NCBI RefSeq assembly: GCF_021283545.2
Contig: NZ_CP128540.1
Location: 1,089,501-1,153,500, forward strand
Source: Pseudomonas alloputida
GTDB lineage: Bacteria; Pseudomonadota; Gammaproteobacteria; Pseudomonadales; Pseudomonadaceae
Length of the DNA: 64,000 bases
Reading direction: 5' to 3'
The position numbers were made by a program, and so were the translations under genes. Below, one piece after another: positions 7,967 to 19,300 of the stretch (the first letter of the stretch is position 1; each line of letters starts with the position of its first letter). The notes beneath the pieces are model-generated. The model made no database searches. It saw only the letters and a list, made by a program, of their open reading frames with translations, and had not been told where the DNA came from.

Positions 7967-9412
7967 TCACCCTTCGAGCTTGGCTTTGAGCAATTGGTTC
8001 ACCTGCCCCGGGTTGGCCTTGCCTTTGGAGGCTTTCATGGCCTGGCCGACGAAGAAGCCGAACATCTTGCCGCGCTTGGCCTCATCGGCTGCGCGATACT
8101 GTTCGACCTGCTCGGCATTGGCTGCCAGCATTTCGTCGAGCATCTTGTCGATCGCACCCGTGTCGGTAACCTGTTTCAGGCCTTTGCTCTCGATGATGCT
8201 GTCGGCATCGCCTTCACCGGCGGCCATGGCCTCGAACACGGTTTTGGCAATCTTGCCGCTGATGGTGTTGTCACGAATGCGCAGCAGCATGCCGCCCAGT
8301 TGCGCGGCGCTGACCGGCGCCTGATCGATTTCGACACCCAGCTTGTTCAGCAGGCTACCCAGTTCGACCATGACCCAGTTGGCCGCCAGCTTGGCATCAC
8401 CACCAATCTTCACCACTTCTTCGAAGTAGTCAGCCTGTTCGCGGCTGGAAGCCAACACGTTGGCGTCGTAGGCCGACAGACCGTACTGAGTCTGGAAGCG
8501 CTCGACCTTCTGTGGCGGCAGCTCCGGCAGGCCGGCGCGGATGGTTTCGAGGAAGCTGTCCTCGATGACCACCGGCAGCAGGTCGGGGTCGGGGAAGTAA
8601 CGGTAGTCGTTGGCTTCCTCTTTGCTGCGCATGGAGCGGGTTTCGTCCTTGTTCGGGTCGTACAGGCGGGTTTCCTGCACCACTTTGCCACCGTCTTCGA
8701 TCAGGTCGATCTGGCGCTGGATTTCGCTGTTGATCGCGCGCTCGATGAAGCGGAACGAGTTGACGTTCTTGATTTCACAGCGAGTGCCGAACTCGGTCTG
8801 GCCTTTCGGGCGGATCGATACGTTGCAGTCGCAGCGCAGCGAACCTTCGGCCATGTTGCCGTCGCAGATGCCCAGGTAGCGCACCAGCGCGTGGATCGCC
8901 TTGACGTAAGCCACGGCTTCCTTGGCGCTGCGCATGTCAGGCTCGGAGACGATTTCCAGCAGCGGGGTGCCGGCACGGTTCAGGTCGATGCCGGTGGAAC
9001 CGCTGAAGTCTTCGTGCAGGCTCTTGCCGGCGTCTTCTTCCAGGTGTGCGCGGGTTACACCGATGCGCTTGATGGTGCCGTCTTCCAGCGCGATGTCCAG
9101 GTGACCCTTGCCGACGATCGGCAGGTCCATCTGGCTGATCTGGTAGCCCTTGGGCAGGTCGGGGTAGAAGTAGTTCTTGCGTGCGAACACGTTGCGCTTG
9201 CCGATCTCGGCATCGATGGCCAGGCCGAACATGCACGCCATGCGCACGGCTTGCTCGTTCAGCACCGGCAGTACGCCGGGCATGCCCAGGTCAACCAGGC
9301 TGGCCTGAGTATTCGGCTCGGAGCCAAAGGTGGTAGCGCTGCCGGAGAAGATCTTCGACTGGGTGGCGAGCTGAGTGTGGATTTCCAGCCCGATCACAAC
9401 TTCCCATTGCAT
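7967..9412 (-). CDS. gatB: Aspartyl/glutamyl-tRNA amidotransferase subunit B (GatB)
   Basis: A 481-residue subunit of the GatCAB amidotransferase, which converts Glu-tRNA(Gln) and/or Asp-tRNA(Asn) to the correctly amidated tRNA. GatB binds the mischarged tRNA and performs the kinase/transamidation step. Signatures: the start [15 protein letters not shown], then ALPGVL-like [29 protein letters not shown], and the conserved [10 protein letters not shown]. The C-terminal YqeY-like tail (about 330-481) recognises the tRNA elbow. It is the third gene of gatC-gatA-gatB, 11 bases after gatA. In pseudomonads the complex usually serves Asn-tRNA formation. Confidence 0.96.
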   Translation of the reverse strand: MQWEVVIGLEIHTQLATQSKIFSGSATTFGSEPNTQASLVDLGMPGVLPVLNEQAVRMACMFGLAIDAEIGKRNVFARKNYFYPDLPKGYQISQMDLPIVGKGHLDIALEDGTIKRIGVTRAHLEEDAGKSLHEDFSGSTGIDLNRAGTPLLEIVSEPDMRSAKEAVAYVKAIHALVRYLGICDGNMAEGSLRCDCNVSIRPKGQTEFGTRCEIKNVNSFRFIERAINSEIQRQIDLIEDGGKVVQETRLYDPNKDETRSMRSKEEANDYRYFPDPDLLPVVIEDSFLETIRAGLPELPPQKVERFQTQYGLSAYDANVLASSREQADYFEEVVKIGGDAKLAANWVMVELGSLLNKLGVEIDQAPVSAAQLGGMLLRIRDNTISGKIAKTVFEAMAAGEGDADSIIESKGLKQVTDTGAIDKMLDEMLAANAEQVEQYRAADEAKRGKMFGFFVGQAMKASKGKANPGQVNQLLKAKLEG

Positions 9413-9423
9413 GTGTGAATTCC

Positions 9424-10875
9424 TCAGAAGCCGTTGGGGGCGCGGGTATGCCAGTCGGTCACCTGTTGGTAGCGGTGCGCGACGTTGAGCAGGCGGCCTT
9501 CCTGGAAGTACGGCGCCAGCAGTTGCACGCCGACCGGCAGGCCGTCGACGAAGCCCGCAGGCATCGACAGGCCTGGCAGGCCCGCCAGGTTGGCGGTGAT
9601 GGTGTAGACGTCTTCGAGATAGGCGGCAACCGGGTCGCTGCTCTTGGCGCCAAGCTTCCAGGCCGGGTTTGGCGTGGTCGGGCCGAGAATCAGGTCGACA
9701 TCGTTGAAGGCGGCCATGAAGTCGTTCTTGATCAGGCGGCGGATTTGCTGCGCCTTCACGTAATAGGCGTCGTAGTAGCCGGCCGACAGGGCGTAGGTAC
9801 CGACCATGATGCGCCGCTGTACTTCAACGCCGAACCCTTCGCCGCGGGAGCGCTTGTACAGGTCGGTGAGGTCTTTGGGCTCTTCACAGCGGTAGCCGAA
9901 GCGTACGCCGTCGAAACGCGACAGGTTGGAAGAGGCTTCAGCCGGAGCGATCACGTAGTAGGCCGGAATGGCATGCTGCATGTTCGGCAGGCTGATTTCC
10001 TTGACCACTGCGCCGAGCTTTTCCAGCTCTTTGACGCTGGCCTGGACCAGGTCGGCGATGCGTGGGTCTAGACCGGCACCGAAGTACTCTTTCGGCAGGC
10101 CGATGCGCAGGCCCTGCAGCGAAGCGTTCAGGCTGGCGCTGTAGTCCGGCACCGGTTCTTCGATGCTGGTGGAGTCCTTGGCGTCGAAACCGGCCATACC
10201 TTGCAGCAGCAGCGCGCAGTCCTCGGCGGTGCGGGCCAGTGGGCCGCCCTGGTCGAGGCTGGAGGCGTAGGCGATCATGCCCCAGCGCGACACACGACCG
10301 TACGTCGGCTTGAGGCCGGTGAGGTTGGTCAGTGCCGCTGGCTGGCGGATCGAGCCGCCGGTGTCGGTGCCCGTGGTGGCGGGCAGCAGACGCGCGGCCA
10401 CGGCAGCGGCCGAACCACCGGACGACCCGCCCGGAACGTGCTCGAGGTTCCACGGGTTCTTCACCGCGCCGTAATGGCTGGATTCGTTGGCCGAACCCAT
10501 GGCGAACTCGTCCATGTTGGTCTTGCCCAGGGTGACCATGCCGGCTTCCGCCAGCTTGGCGACCACGGTGGCGTCATAGGGCGCCTTGAAGTTGTCGAGC
10601 ATCTTCGAGCCGCAGCTGGTGCGTACGCCGTTGGTGCAGAACAGGTCTTTGTGGGCGATCGGTGCACCCAGCAGCGCGCTGGTTTCGCCCGCGGCGCGAC
10701 GGGCATCGGCGGCACGCGCCTGGCCCAGGGCCAGGTCTTCGGTGACGCTGATGAAGCTGTTGATCTGTGGGTCGAGCTGCTTGATGCGCGCCAGCAGGGC
10801 GCCGGTCAGCTCTTCGGAAGAAAACGATTTGTCGGCGAGTCCGCGGGCGATCTCGGCCAGGGTCAATTGATGCAT
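9424..10875 (-). CDS. gatA: Aspartyl/glutamyl-tRNA amidotransferase subunit A (GatA)
   Basis: A 483-residue amidase-signature enzyme that hydrolyses glutamine and passes ammonia to GatB. The Ser-cisSer-Lys triad context is visible: lysine in [14 protein letters not shown] (about 72-85) and the serines in [16 protein letters not shown] (about 150-165), with [11 protein letters not shown] following. Length is normal. The ATG at 10875 lies 15 bases after gatC; the three gat genes form one minus-strand operon. Confidence 0.96.
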   Translation of the reverse strand: MHQLTLAEIARGLADKSFSSEELTGALLARIKQLDPQINSFISVTEDLALGQARAADARRAAGETSALLGAPIAHKDLFCTNGVRTSCGSKMLDNFKAPYDATVVAKLAEAGMVTLGKTNMDEFAMGSANESSHYGAVKNPWNLEHVPGGSSGGSAAAVAARLLPATTGTDTGGSIRQPAALTNLTGLKPTYGRVSRWGMIAYASSLDQGGPLARTAEDCALLLQGMAGFDAKDSTSIEEPVPDYSASLNASLQGLRIGLPKEYFGAGLDPRIADLVQASVKELEKLGAVVKEISLPNMQHAIPAYYVIAPAEASSNLSRFDGVRFGYRCEEPKDLTDLYKRSRGEGFGVEVQRRIMVGTYALSAGYYDAYYVKAQQIRRLIKNDFMAAFNDVDLILGPTTPNPAWKLGAKSSDPVAAYLEDVYTITANLAGLPGLSMPAGFVDGLPVGVQLLAPYFQEGRLLNVAHRYQQVTDWHTRAPNGF

Positions 10876-10890
10876 GGCAGGCTCTATCCC

Positions 10891-11178
10891 TTACTCGATG
10901 ACTTTGGGAACCAGGTACAGACCGCTTTCGGTCGACGGCGCGATGGCCTGGTAGGCATCGCGCTGGTTGCTTTCGGTGACTTGGTCAGGACGCAGGCGCT
11001 GGCTGGCCTCCAGCGGGTGGGCCAGGGGCTCGATGCCAGTGGTATCGACCGCTTGCATCTGGTCGACCAGGCCGAGAATGCTGTTCAGGGCGTCGGTAAT
11101 GCGTGGCAGTTCGCCATCATTCAGGCCCAGGCGGGCCAGATGGGCGATCTTTTCCACGTCGCAGCGTTCAAGCGCCAT
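10891..11178 (-). CDS. gatC: Aspartyl/glutamyl-tRNA amidotransferase subunit C (GatC)
   Basis: A 95-residue belt subunit that holds GatA and GatB together. Typical features are [17 protein letters not shown] near the N-terminus, an [18 protein letters not shown] core and the [19 protein letters not shown] segment. The ATG at 11178 has GGAGATCC just upstream; a start seven codons further up would overlap this site. It is first in the gat operon and divergent from mreB. Confidence 0.94.
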
Positions 11179-11224
11179 GAGGATCTCCAAGGGAAACAAA
11201 GAACGGAATTTGGGTCCGCGGTGA

Positions 11225-12421
<1,197 letters not shown>

Positions 12422-12424
12422 TCC

Positions 12425-12479
12425 CGCTCGCTGTTCACGAGCGCCCGGTTTACAGGTAGTACGTACAGTGCTACCTGTA
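12425..12479 (+). other. Two hairpins in the mreB-mreC gap
   Basis: Directly after the mreB stop there is CGCTCG (12425-12430) / CGAGCG (12438-12443), then a 9-bp stem TACAGGTAG (12451-12459) / CTACCTGTA (12471-12479). No T-tract follows, so these may set mRNA stability or partial read-through, which would suit the need for more MreB than MreC and MreD. Confidence 0.5.
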
Positions 12480-12587
12480 TGCGCTGGGCTGGCGCCCGTT
12501 TGGGGCGCCGTATCCGTCAACCCGCAACCAGGCTGGTGCGTTGTTCCATGTCCAATGACCTCCTGAGTCGTCCACGAGGAACGGCCC

Positions 12588-13640
12588 ATTAAACCGCTTT
12601 TCTCCAAGGGCCCTTCGCTGGGCGTTCGCCTGCTCGTTCTGGTGGTGATGTCGGTCGCGTTGATGGTTGTCGACGCGCGCTTCGACGTGCTCAAACCCGT
12701 GCGCAGCCAGATGGGCCTGGTGCTGATGGAGTCGTACTGGATCACCGATTTGCCACAGCGTGCCTGGCAAGGTGTGGCCGGCCAGTTCGGTAGCCGCACC
12801 GAGCTGATTGCCGAAAACGAGAAGCTCAAGACCGAAGCCCTGCTGCTGCAGGGGCGCCTGCAGAAGCTGGCGGCCCTGACCGAGCAGAACGTGCGGCTGC
12901 GCGAGTTGCTCAACTCTTCGGCGCTGGTCAACGAAAAGGTTGAAGTGGCCGAGCTGATCGGTGTCGACCCCAACCCGTTTACCCACCGCATTCTGATCAA
13001 CAAGGGTGAGCGTGATGGTGTGTTCCTGGGCCAGCCGGTGCTCGATGCCCGCGGCCTGATGGGCCAGGTCGTAGAGTTGATGCCCTATACCGCGCGGGTG
13101 CTGTTGCTGACCGATACCACCCACAGCATTCCGGTGCAGGTCAACCGCAACGGTCTGCGTGCCATCGCCAGCGGCACTGGCAACCCGGAGCGCCTGGAGT
13201 TGCGGCATGTGGCCGACACTGCCGACATCAAGGAAGGCGACCTGCTGGTCAGTTCCGGCATGGGGCAGCGCTTTCCTGCCGGCTACCCGGTGGCCACGGT
13301 CAACGAAGTGATCCACGATTCCGGCCAACCCTTTGCCATCGTCCGTGCCATCCCCACCGCCGCGCTCAACCGCAGCCGCTATATGTTGCTGGTGTTCAGT
13401 GACCGGCGTAGCCCGGAGCAGCGCGCCACCGATGCCGCCATTGCCCAGGAAGAGGCTGACCGCAAGGGCGCTGCACTTGCTGGCCAGCCGGCCGCTACCC
13501 GTGATCAGGTCGCACCCGCCGCTGGCACGCCTGCCGCGTCGGTCACACCGGCAGCACCGGCCACTCCGGTCGCGCAGCCAGCAGCCCCGTCTGCTGCACC
13601 TGCCACGCCGGCCGCACCCGCTCAACCCCGGAGGCAATGA
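12588..13640 (+). CDS. mreC: Cell shape-determining protein MreC, probable ATT start
   Basis: A bitopic membrane protein (350 residues with the start chosen here) linking MreB to the periplasmic wall-synthesis machinery. It has a short cytosolic KPLFSKGPS segment, one membrane helix (about 12-30), a coiled coil (about 75-110: ELIAENEKLKTEALLLQGRL), then the beta-barrel domain, and an unusually Ala/Pro-rich tail of about 50 residues. The frame is closed by a TGA at 12564-12566 and contains no ATG, GTG or TTG before a GTG at 12642, which would cut off most of the membrane helix. GAGGA at 12576-12580 lies 7 bases before ATT at 12588. I therefore infer ATT initiation. The stop overlaps mreD by 4 bases. 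Confidence 0.9.
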   Translation: MKPLFSKGPSLGVRLLVLVVMSVALMVVDARFDVLKPVRSQMGLVLMESYWITDLPQRAWQGVAGQFGSRTELIAENEKLKTEALLLQGRLQKLAALTEQNVRLRELLNSSALVNEKVEVAELIGVDPNPFTHRILINKGERDGVFLGQPVLDARGLMGQVVELMPYTARVLLLTDTTHSIPVQVNRNGLRAIASGTGNPERLELRHVADTADIKEGDLLVSSGMGQRFPAGYPVATVNEVIHDSGQPFAIVRAIPTAALNRSRYMLLVFSDRRSPEQRATDAAIAQEEADRKGAALAGQPAATRDQVAPAAGTPAASVTPAAPATPVAQPAAPSAAPATPAAPAQPRRQ

Positions 13641-14128
13641 TGGCTGCATCACGCCGCAATAACGGCTGGGTCATCTGGCTTACGTTCGCCATCGGCCTGC
13701 TGCTCAGCGTTTCCCCCATGCCGCAGTTCATGGAAGTGTTCCGGCCCATGTGGCTGGCCTTGCTGGTGTCGTTCTGGACCCTTGCCGTGCCGAACAAGGT
13801 CGGCATGACCACGGCATTCGTGCTGGGCCTTGCCGAGGACGTGCTGTATGGCACGCTGCTGGGGCAGAATGCGCTGGTCCTTACCCTCATCACCTTCTTG
13901 GTGCTGTCCCTGCAGCAGCGTCTGCGCATGTTCCCCATGTGGCAGCAAAGCCTGGTCATTCTGGTGATCTTCGGTATCGCCCAGTTGATCCAGCTGTGGC
14001 TCAGTGCACTGACCGGCAACCGACTGCCCACCCTGGCGCTGGTCTGGTCGGCGGTGATCAGCGCCTTGCTCTGGCCTTGGATCAGCTTTGCCTTGCGCGA
14101 CCTGCGTCGACGCTTGCACATCAACTGA
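13637..14128 (+). CDS. mreD: Rod shape-determining protein MreD
   Basis: A 163-residue inner-membrane protein with about five hydrophobic helices, working with MreB and MreC in the elongation complex. Family segments include WVIWLTFAIGLLLSVSPMP near the start and GLAEDVLYGTLLGQNAL (about 68-84). It overlaps the mreC stop by 4 bases (ATGA), so translation is probably coupled. Two adjacent ATG codons are possible starts; the first is used. Confidence 0.94.
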   Translation: MMAASRRNNGWVIWLTFAIGLLLSVSPMPQFMEVFRPMWLALLVSFWTLAVPNKVGMTTAFVLGLAEDVLYGTLLGQNALVLTLITFLVLSLQQRLRMFPMWQQSLVILVIFGIAQLIQLWLSALTGNRLPTLALVWSAVISALLWPWISFALRDLRRRLHIN

Positions 14129-14160
14129 CGGCAACGCGCCACTGACAGGGAGATGTCTGC

Positions 14161-14772
14161 ATGACCCCGCTATACCTGGCTTCAGGCTCGCCCCGTCGTC
14201 GTGAACTGCTGACGCAGATCGGCGTGCCGTTCATTGTCATCAGTGCCCCGGTCGATGAATCTCCGCTACCCAGCGAAAGCGCCCCTGCCTACGTCGAGCG
14301 CCTGGCCCGGGCAAAGGCCGCCGCCGGCCTGGTCAGTGTCGACGGCCCGGCTGTAGTGCTCGGCGCAGACACTGCCGTGGTGCTCGATGGTCGTATTCTC
14401 GGCAAACCGGAAAACCGTGAAGATGCCTTGGCCATGCTGGCTGACCTGTCAGGCCGTGAGCACCAGGTGCTGACCGCTGTCGCCCTGGACGATGGCCAGC
14501 GTGTGCACAGTTTTTGCGTGACCAGCACGGTGCGCTTTCGCGCCATCAGCACTGATGAAGCGCAACGCTATTGGGCCAGCGGCGAGCCATCTGACAAGGC
14601 TGGCGGCTATGCCATCCAGGGGCTGGGTGCGGTCTTCGTCAGCGGCCTTTCCGGCAGCTATTCGGCGGTGGTCGGCTTGCCACTCTGTGAAACGGCCGAT
14701 TTGCTTGGCCAGTTCGGCATCGCCTGCTGGCAGTCGCTCGCGCATACGCCAGAGGTAACAAACCCGCAGTAG
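14161..14772 (+). CDS. maf: Maf-family nucleotide pyrophosphatase (YhdE type)
   Basis: A 203-residue Maf protein that hydrolyses non-canonical or dTTP/UTP nucleotides to monophosphates, acting as a house-cleaning enzyme. Landmarks are [14 protein letters not shown] at the N-terminus (SxSPRR), [13 protein letters not shown] at about 65-77, [14 protein letters not shown] and the C-terminal [13 protein letters not shown]. Position between mreBCD and rng, as in E. coli yhdE, favours the dTTP/UTP type over the m7GTP type. AGGGAG lies 10 bases upstream of the ATG. Confidence 0.92.
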   Translation: MTPLYLASGSPRRRELLTQIGVPFIVISAPVDESPLPSESAPAYVERLARAKAAAGLVSVDGPAVVLGADTAVVLDGRILGKPENREDALAMLADLSGREHQVLTAVALDDGQRVHSFCVTSTVRFRAISTDEAQRYWASGEPSDKAGGYAIQGLGAVFVSGLSGSYSAVVGLPLCETADLLGQFGIACWQSLAHTPEVTNPQ

Positions 14773-14825
14773 CCAGCAGTGCATACGCCATCCATCATTA
14801 GAAGAACCTTTGACGAGAGCCTGCC

Positions 14826-16283
14826 ATGAGTGAAGAGATCCTGATCAACATCACCCCGATGGAGTCACGTGTGGCGGTGGTGGAAAACGGGGTGCTGCAG
14901 GAGGTGCACGTCGAGCGCACCCAGCGCCGTGGCATCGTCGGCAATATCTACAAGGGCAAGGTGGTGCGTGTGCTGCCAGGCATGCAGGCGGCCTTCGTCG
15001 ACATTGGCCTCGAACGCGCAGCGTTTATCCATGCCTCGGAAATCTCCCAGCGCGAAGGCTCGGCGGTAGAGAACATCACCGCACTGGTACATGAAGGCCA
15101 GGCCCTGGTGGTGCAGGTGACCAAGGACCCGATCGGCACCAAGGGTGCACGCCTGACCACCCAGCTATCGATTCCGTCGCGTTACCTGGTGTACATGCCA
15201 CGCAGCAGCCATGTCGGTATTTCGCTGAAAATCGAGGACGAAGCCGAGCGTGAGCGCCTCAAGCAAGTGGTCAGCGACTGCATGGATGGCGAAAACATCA
15301 AGGATGCCGGCGGCTTCATCTTGCGCACCGCCGCCGAAGGCGCGCGTGCCGAGGAGATCTTGCAGGACATCCGTTACCTGCGCCGCCTGTGGGAGCAGAT
15401 TGGCACCCAGATCAAGACCTGCGGCGCGCCCACGGTCATTTACGAAGACCTTGGCCTGGCCCTGCGTACCCTGCGCGACCTGGTCAACCCGAAGATCGAG
15501 AAGATCCGCATCGACTCGCGGGAAACCTTCCAGAAGACCACGCAGTTCGTCGGCGAGTTGATGCCGGAAATTGCCGACCGCCTCGAACACTACCCGGGCG
15601 AGCGCCCAATCTTTGACCTGTACGGCGTCGAAGACGAGATCCAGCGGGCTCTGGAGCGCAAGGTGCCGTTGAAGTCCGGCGGTTACCTGGTGGTCGACCC
15701 GGCCGAAGCGATGACCACCATCGATGTCAATACCGGGGCTTTCGTCGGCCATCGCAACCTCGAAGAAACCATCTTCAAGACCAACCTCGAGGCTGCTACC
15801 GCCATCGCCCGACAACTGCGCCTGCGCAACATTGGCGGCATCATCATCATCGACTTCATCGACATGGAAGACGAAGATCACCAGCGCCAGGTACTGCGTA
15901 CCCTGGAAAAACAGCTGGAGCGCGATCACGCCAAGACCAACATCATCGGCATCACCGAGCTGGGCCTGGTGCAGATGACCCGCAAGCGCACGCGGGAAAG
16001 CCTGGAACAGGTGCTTTGCGAGCCGTGCCTGGCCTGTCAGGGCCGCGGCAAGCTGAAAACGCCCGAGACCATCTGTTACGAAATATTCCGCGAGATCCTG
16101 CGTGAGGCCCGTGCCTATCAGGCTGAAGGCTACCGTGTGCTGGCCAACCAGAAGGTGGTCGACCGCCTGCTGGATGAAGAGTCAGGCAACGTGGCGGAAC
16201 TGGAAGCTTTCATCGGTCGAACCATTCGCTTCCAGGTCGAGTCGATGTATTCGCAGGAACAATACGACGTGGTGCTGCTCTGA
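14826..16283 (+). CDS. rng: Ribonuclease G
   Basis: A 485-residue endoribonuclease that matures the 5' end of 16S rRNA and cleaves some mRNAs. It has the S1-like RNA-binding region at the N-terminus (ITPMESRVAVVENG, GNIYKGKVVRVLPGMQAAFVD), the DNase-I-like catalytic core with metal-binding aspartates in VDPAEAMTTIDVNTG and IIIIDFIDME, and the zinc-link cysteines in CEPCLACQGRG. It lacks the long scaffold tail of RNase E. AGAGCCTGCC precedes the ATG, so the ribosome site is weak. Confidence 0.95.
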   Translation: MSEEILINITPMESRVAVVENGVLQEVHVERTQRRGIVGNIYKGKVVRVLPGMQAAFVDIGLERAAFIHASEISQREGSAVENITALVHEGQALVVQVTKDPIGTKGARLTTQLSIPSRYLVYMPRSSHVGISLKIEDEAERERLKQVVSDCMDGENIKDAGGFILRTAAEGARAEEILQDIRYLRRLWEQIGTQIKTCGAPTVIYEDLGLALRTLRDLVNPKIEKIRIDSRETFQKTTQFVGELMPEIADRLEHYPGERPIFDLYGVEDEIQRALERKVPLKSGGYLVVDPAEAMTTIDVNTGAFVGHRNLEETIFKTNLEAATAIARQLRLRNIGGIIIIDFIDMEDEDHQRQVLRTLEKQLERDHAKTNIIGITELGLVQMTRKRTRESLEQVLCEPCLACQGRGKLKTPETICYEIFREILREARAYQAEGYRVLANQKVVDRLLDEESGNVAELEAFIGRTIRFQVESMYSQEQYDVVLL

Positions 16284-16309
16284 GGTCTTCCGAAACACGC
16301 CACTGCATT

Positions 16310-16334
16310 GTCGTGCTGGCAAAACCGGCACGAC
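16310..16334 (+). other. Hairpin between rng and yhdP
   Basis: GTCGTGCTGG (16310-16319) pairs with CCGGCACGAC (16325-16334) across a CAAAA loop, with one wobble pair. No T-tract follows; it may protect the rng 3' end or reduce read-through into yhdP. Confidence 0.5.
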
Positions 16335-16371
16335 GGGCCATCATGGATAAACGACTTGGAGGGCCATGGCC

Positions 16372-19300
16372 ATGGGACGTCTGAACCGCGTTCTTGTTGC
16401 TCTGACCCGCTGGGGGTTGGGCATATGTGCCCTGCTGGCCGTATTGGTGGCGCTGTATGTCAGCCTTGGTCGTGAACTGGTGCCGCTGGTAGCCGAGTAC
16501 CGTGCCGACGTAGAAAGCAAGGCCGAGCAGGCGCTGGGCCTGCCCGTGCATGTCGGTGCCCTGGAAGGGCACTGGAGCGGACTGGCCCCTGTGCTGCGGG
16601 TGCGCGACCTGCAATTGGGCGAAGGCACCAAGGCGCTCCGGCTGGATGACGTCATGGTGGTGCCCGACATCTGGGCCAGCCTCACCGCCCGCGAAGTGCG
16701 CCTGGCGCGCATCCAGCTGGGCGGGCTGCAACTGATCCTTCGCGAGAACGAGCAGGGCGCCTGGAACCTGGAAGGCCTGCCGAAGAAGGACGACGCGCCG
16801 CTGGACCCTGCCGACTTGCTGCAGCGCCTGCGCCAGCTGGGGCGCATCGATGTGTTCGACAGTCTGGTCACCCTGCACCCCTGGCAGCGCGACCCGCTGA
16901 CCCTGACATATGTGAGTGCCGGCCTGCAGGCCGGTGCTAAACGCCAGGCCCTGGATTTGCGTGCGACCCTGCCTGACGGCCAGCCCCTGGCGTTGAGCCT
17001 GAACAGCCGTATGTCGGCCGAGGCCTGGCGTGATGGCGAGGTAGAAGCCTATGTGAGCCTGCCGCAAAGTGACTGGGCACATTGGTTGCCGCCCAGGGTG
17101 TTGGGGCAGTGGCATGCTGACACCCTGCGGGCGGGCGGTGAGTTCTGGATCGGCTGGGGCAAGGGGCAGTTGCAACGGGCCGTCGTAAGGCTCAATGCAC
17201 CCAGGCTGGAGGGGGCCTATGCCGGGCGCAAGGCTGCCAACCTGAATAATCTGGCTTTGGGCGCCTGGTTCCAGCGCCGGGAGCAAGGCTTCGATGTGGT
17301 CGTCGACTCGTTGGCCATGGACCTCGGCAAGGCCCGCTGGGAGTCTCACCTGCAGTTGCAGCAGCGCCCTGGCCAGAATGCAGCCGATGAAAGCTGGCAG
17401 TTACAGGCCGACCGCCTCGACCTCACCCCGCTGACTCCGCTGATCGATGCCCTCGCCCCCCTGTCGGACAAGGTCAAGGATGTGGTCGATGGCTTGAAGG
17501 TGACCGGTGCGTTGCGCAATGTGCGCCTCGAGGCCAGGCCCAAGGCCGAGGGTGACCAGCGGCTGCAGTTCGCAGCCAACCTGGAGAAGGTAGGCTTCGA
17601 TGCTTATCACAACGCCCCGGCGGCCGGTAACGTCAGTGGCAGCATCAGTGGTGACCTGGGCCACGGCGAACTGCGCCTGGATACCGATGCGTTCATGCTG
17701 CATCTGTACCCGATCTTCGCCAAGCCCTGGCATTACCAGAAGGCGAATGCGCGCTTGACCTGGACCTTGGACAAAGACGGTTTCACCCTGATTGCGCCCT
17801 ACCTCAAGGTGCTGGGCGAGGAGGGCAAGATCGCCGGTGACTTCCTGATTCGCCTGTTGTTCGAGGAAGGCCGCGAGGACTACATGGACCTGCGCGTCGG
17901 CCTGACCGAAGGCGATGGCCGCTATACTGCCAAGTATCTGCCCGAGGTGCTCAGCCCGGCCCTCGACGAGTGGCTGCGCAGCGCTATCGTCAAAGGCGCT
18001 GTGGATGAAGGCTACTTCCAGTATCAGGGCTCGCTGAACCATGGCGCATCCCCGCAAGCGCGCAGCATCAGCCTGTTCTTCAAGGTGCATGACGCCGCCC
18101 TGGACTTCCAGCCCGGTTGGCCACAGGTGCAGCACGTCGATGGCGATGTGTTCATCGAGGACAGTGGCGTGCGCATCAAGGCTCAGCGAGGCGTGCTGCT
18201 CGACACCAAGGTCAGCGATGTGAATGTCGATATCCCGCATGTCGACGGCGACCAGCACAGCCATCTCTACCTGGATGGCGACTTCGACGGTAGCCTGGGT
18301 GATGGCCTGAAGATTCTCAAGGAAGCGCCAATCGGCACCGGGGAGATTTTCGCCGGCTGGGAAGGTGAGGGGCCGCTGAAGGGCAAGGTCAAGCTCGATA
18401 TCCCGCTGGCCCATGGGCAGCGCCCAAAGGTGCAGGTGGACTTCGCCACCCACGATGCGCGCCTGAAAGTTGCCCCGCCAAGCCTGGAGTTGAACCGCCT
18501 GAAGGGCGACTTCAGCTTCGACTTCGACAAGGGCCTGAGTGGCAAGGGCATCAGCCTGCAGGCCTTTGGCAAGCCGGTAACGGCGCAAATAACCGCTGAA
18601 GGTCAGGCTGGGCAGATGCAGACCCGCATCAATGCCAATGGCCAGGTATCGCTCAAGACGCTGACTGACTGGCTGCAGTTCAAGCAGGCCTTGCCGGCCT
18701 CCGGTGACCTGCCCTATCAGTTGCAGCTCAGTCTGGGGAGCCGGGACAACCGCCTGAGTGTCACTTCCAGCCTCAAGGGGCTGGCCATCGACCTGCCGGC
18801 TCCGTTCGGCAAAGCGGCAGCTGATACCCGTGACAGCCGTTTCAGCATGAGCCTTCAGGGCCCGGAGCGGCAATTCGATGCTGCCTACGCCGACCTTGCT
18901 CGCTTTGCCTATGCTGCACCGGCTGAAAACTTGACCCAGGGCCGCGGCGAGCTAGTGCTGGGCACAGGCGACGCCCGGGTACCTGCCAGCCAGGGGCTGA
19001 GGGTGCGCGGGCGCCTGGAGACCCTGGACCTGGCCCCTTGGCAAGAGCAGGCGGGCCGGCTGGCTGGGGACGACCCCGGTGGCAGCGCGCGGCAGAACCT
19101 GCAAAGCGTCGACCTGAGCATCGGCCAGTTGAAAGCCTTCGGCATGGACCTGAACCAGGCCGTGGTCCGCCTGGCCCGGGGCGGCCCGGCCTGGGATTTG
19201 CGCCTCGACAGCAAGGAAGTCATTGGTAATGCGCGCGTACCGGATGCCAAGGGCGCGCCCGTGGTCGTGCGCATGCAGACCTTGCGGCTGCCTGCCGCCA

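Noticed and set aside
7856..9418. A 520-codon frame antisense to gatB
   Set aside because: Mirrors gatB exactly and starts inside a REP pair.
17401..18873. A 490-codon frame antisense to yhdP
   Set aside because: Composition typical of an antisense shadow; yhdP is the real gene.
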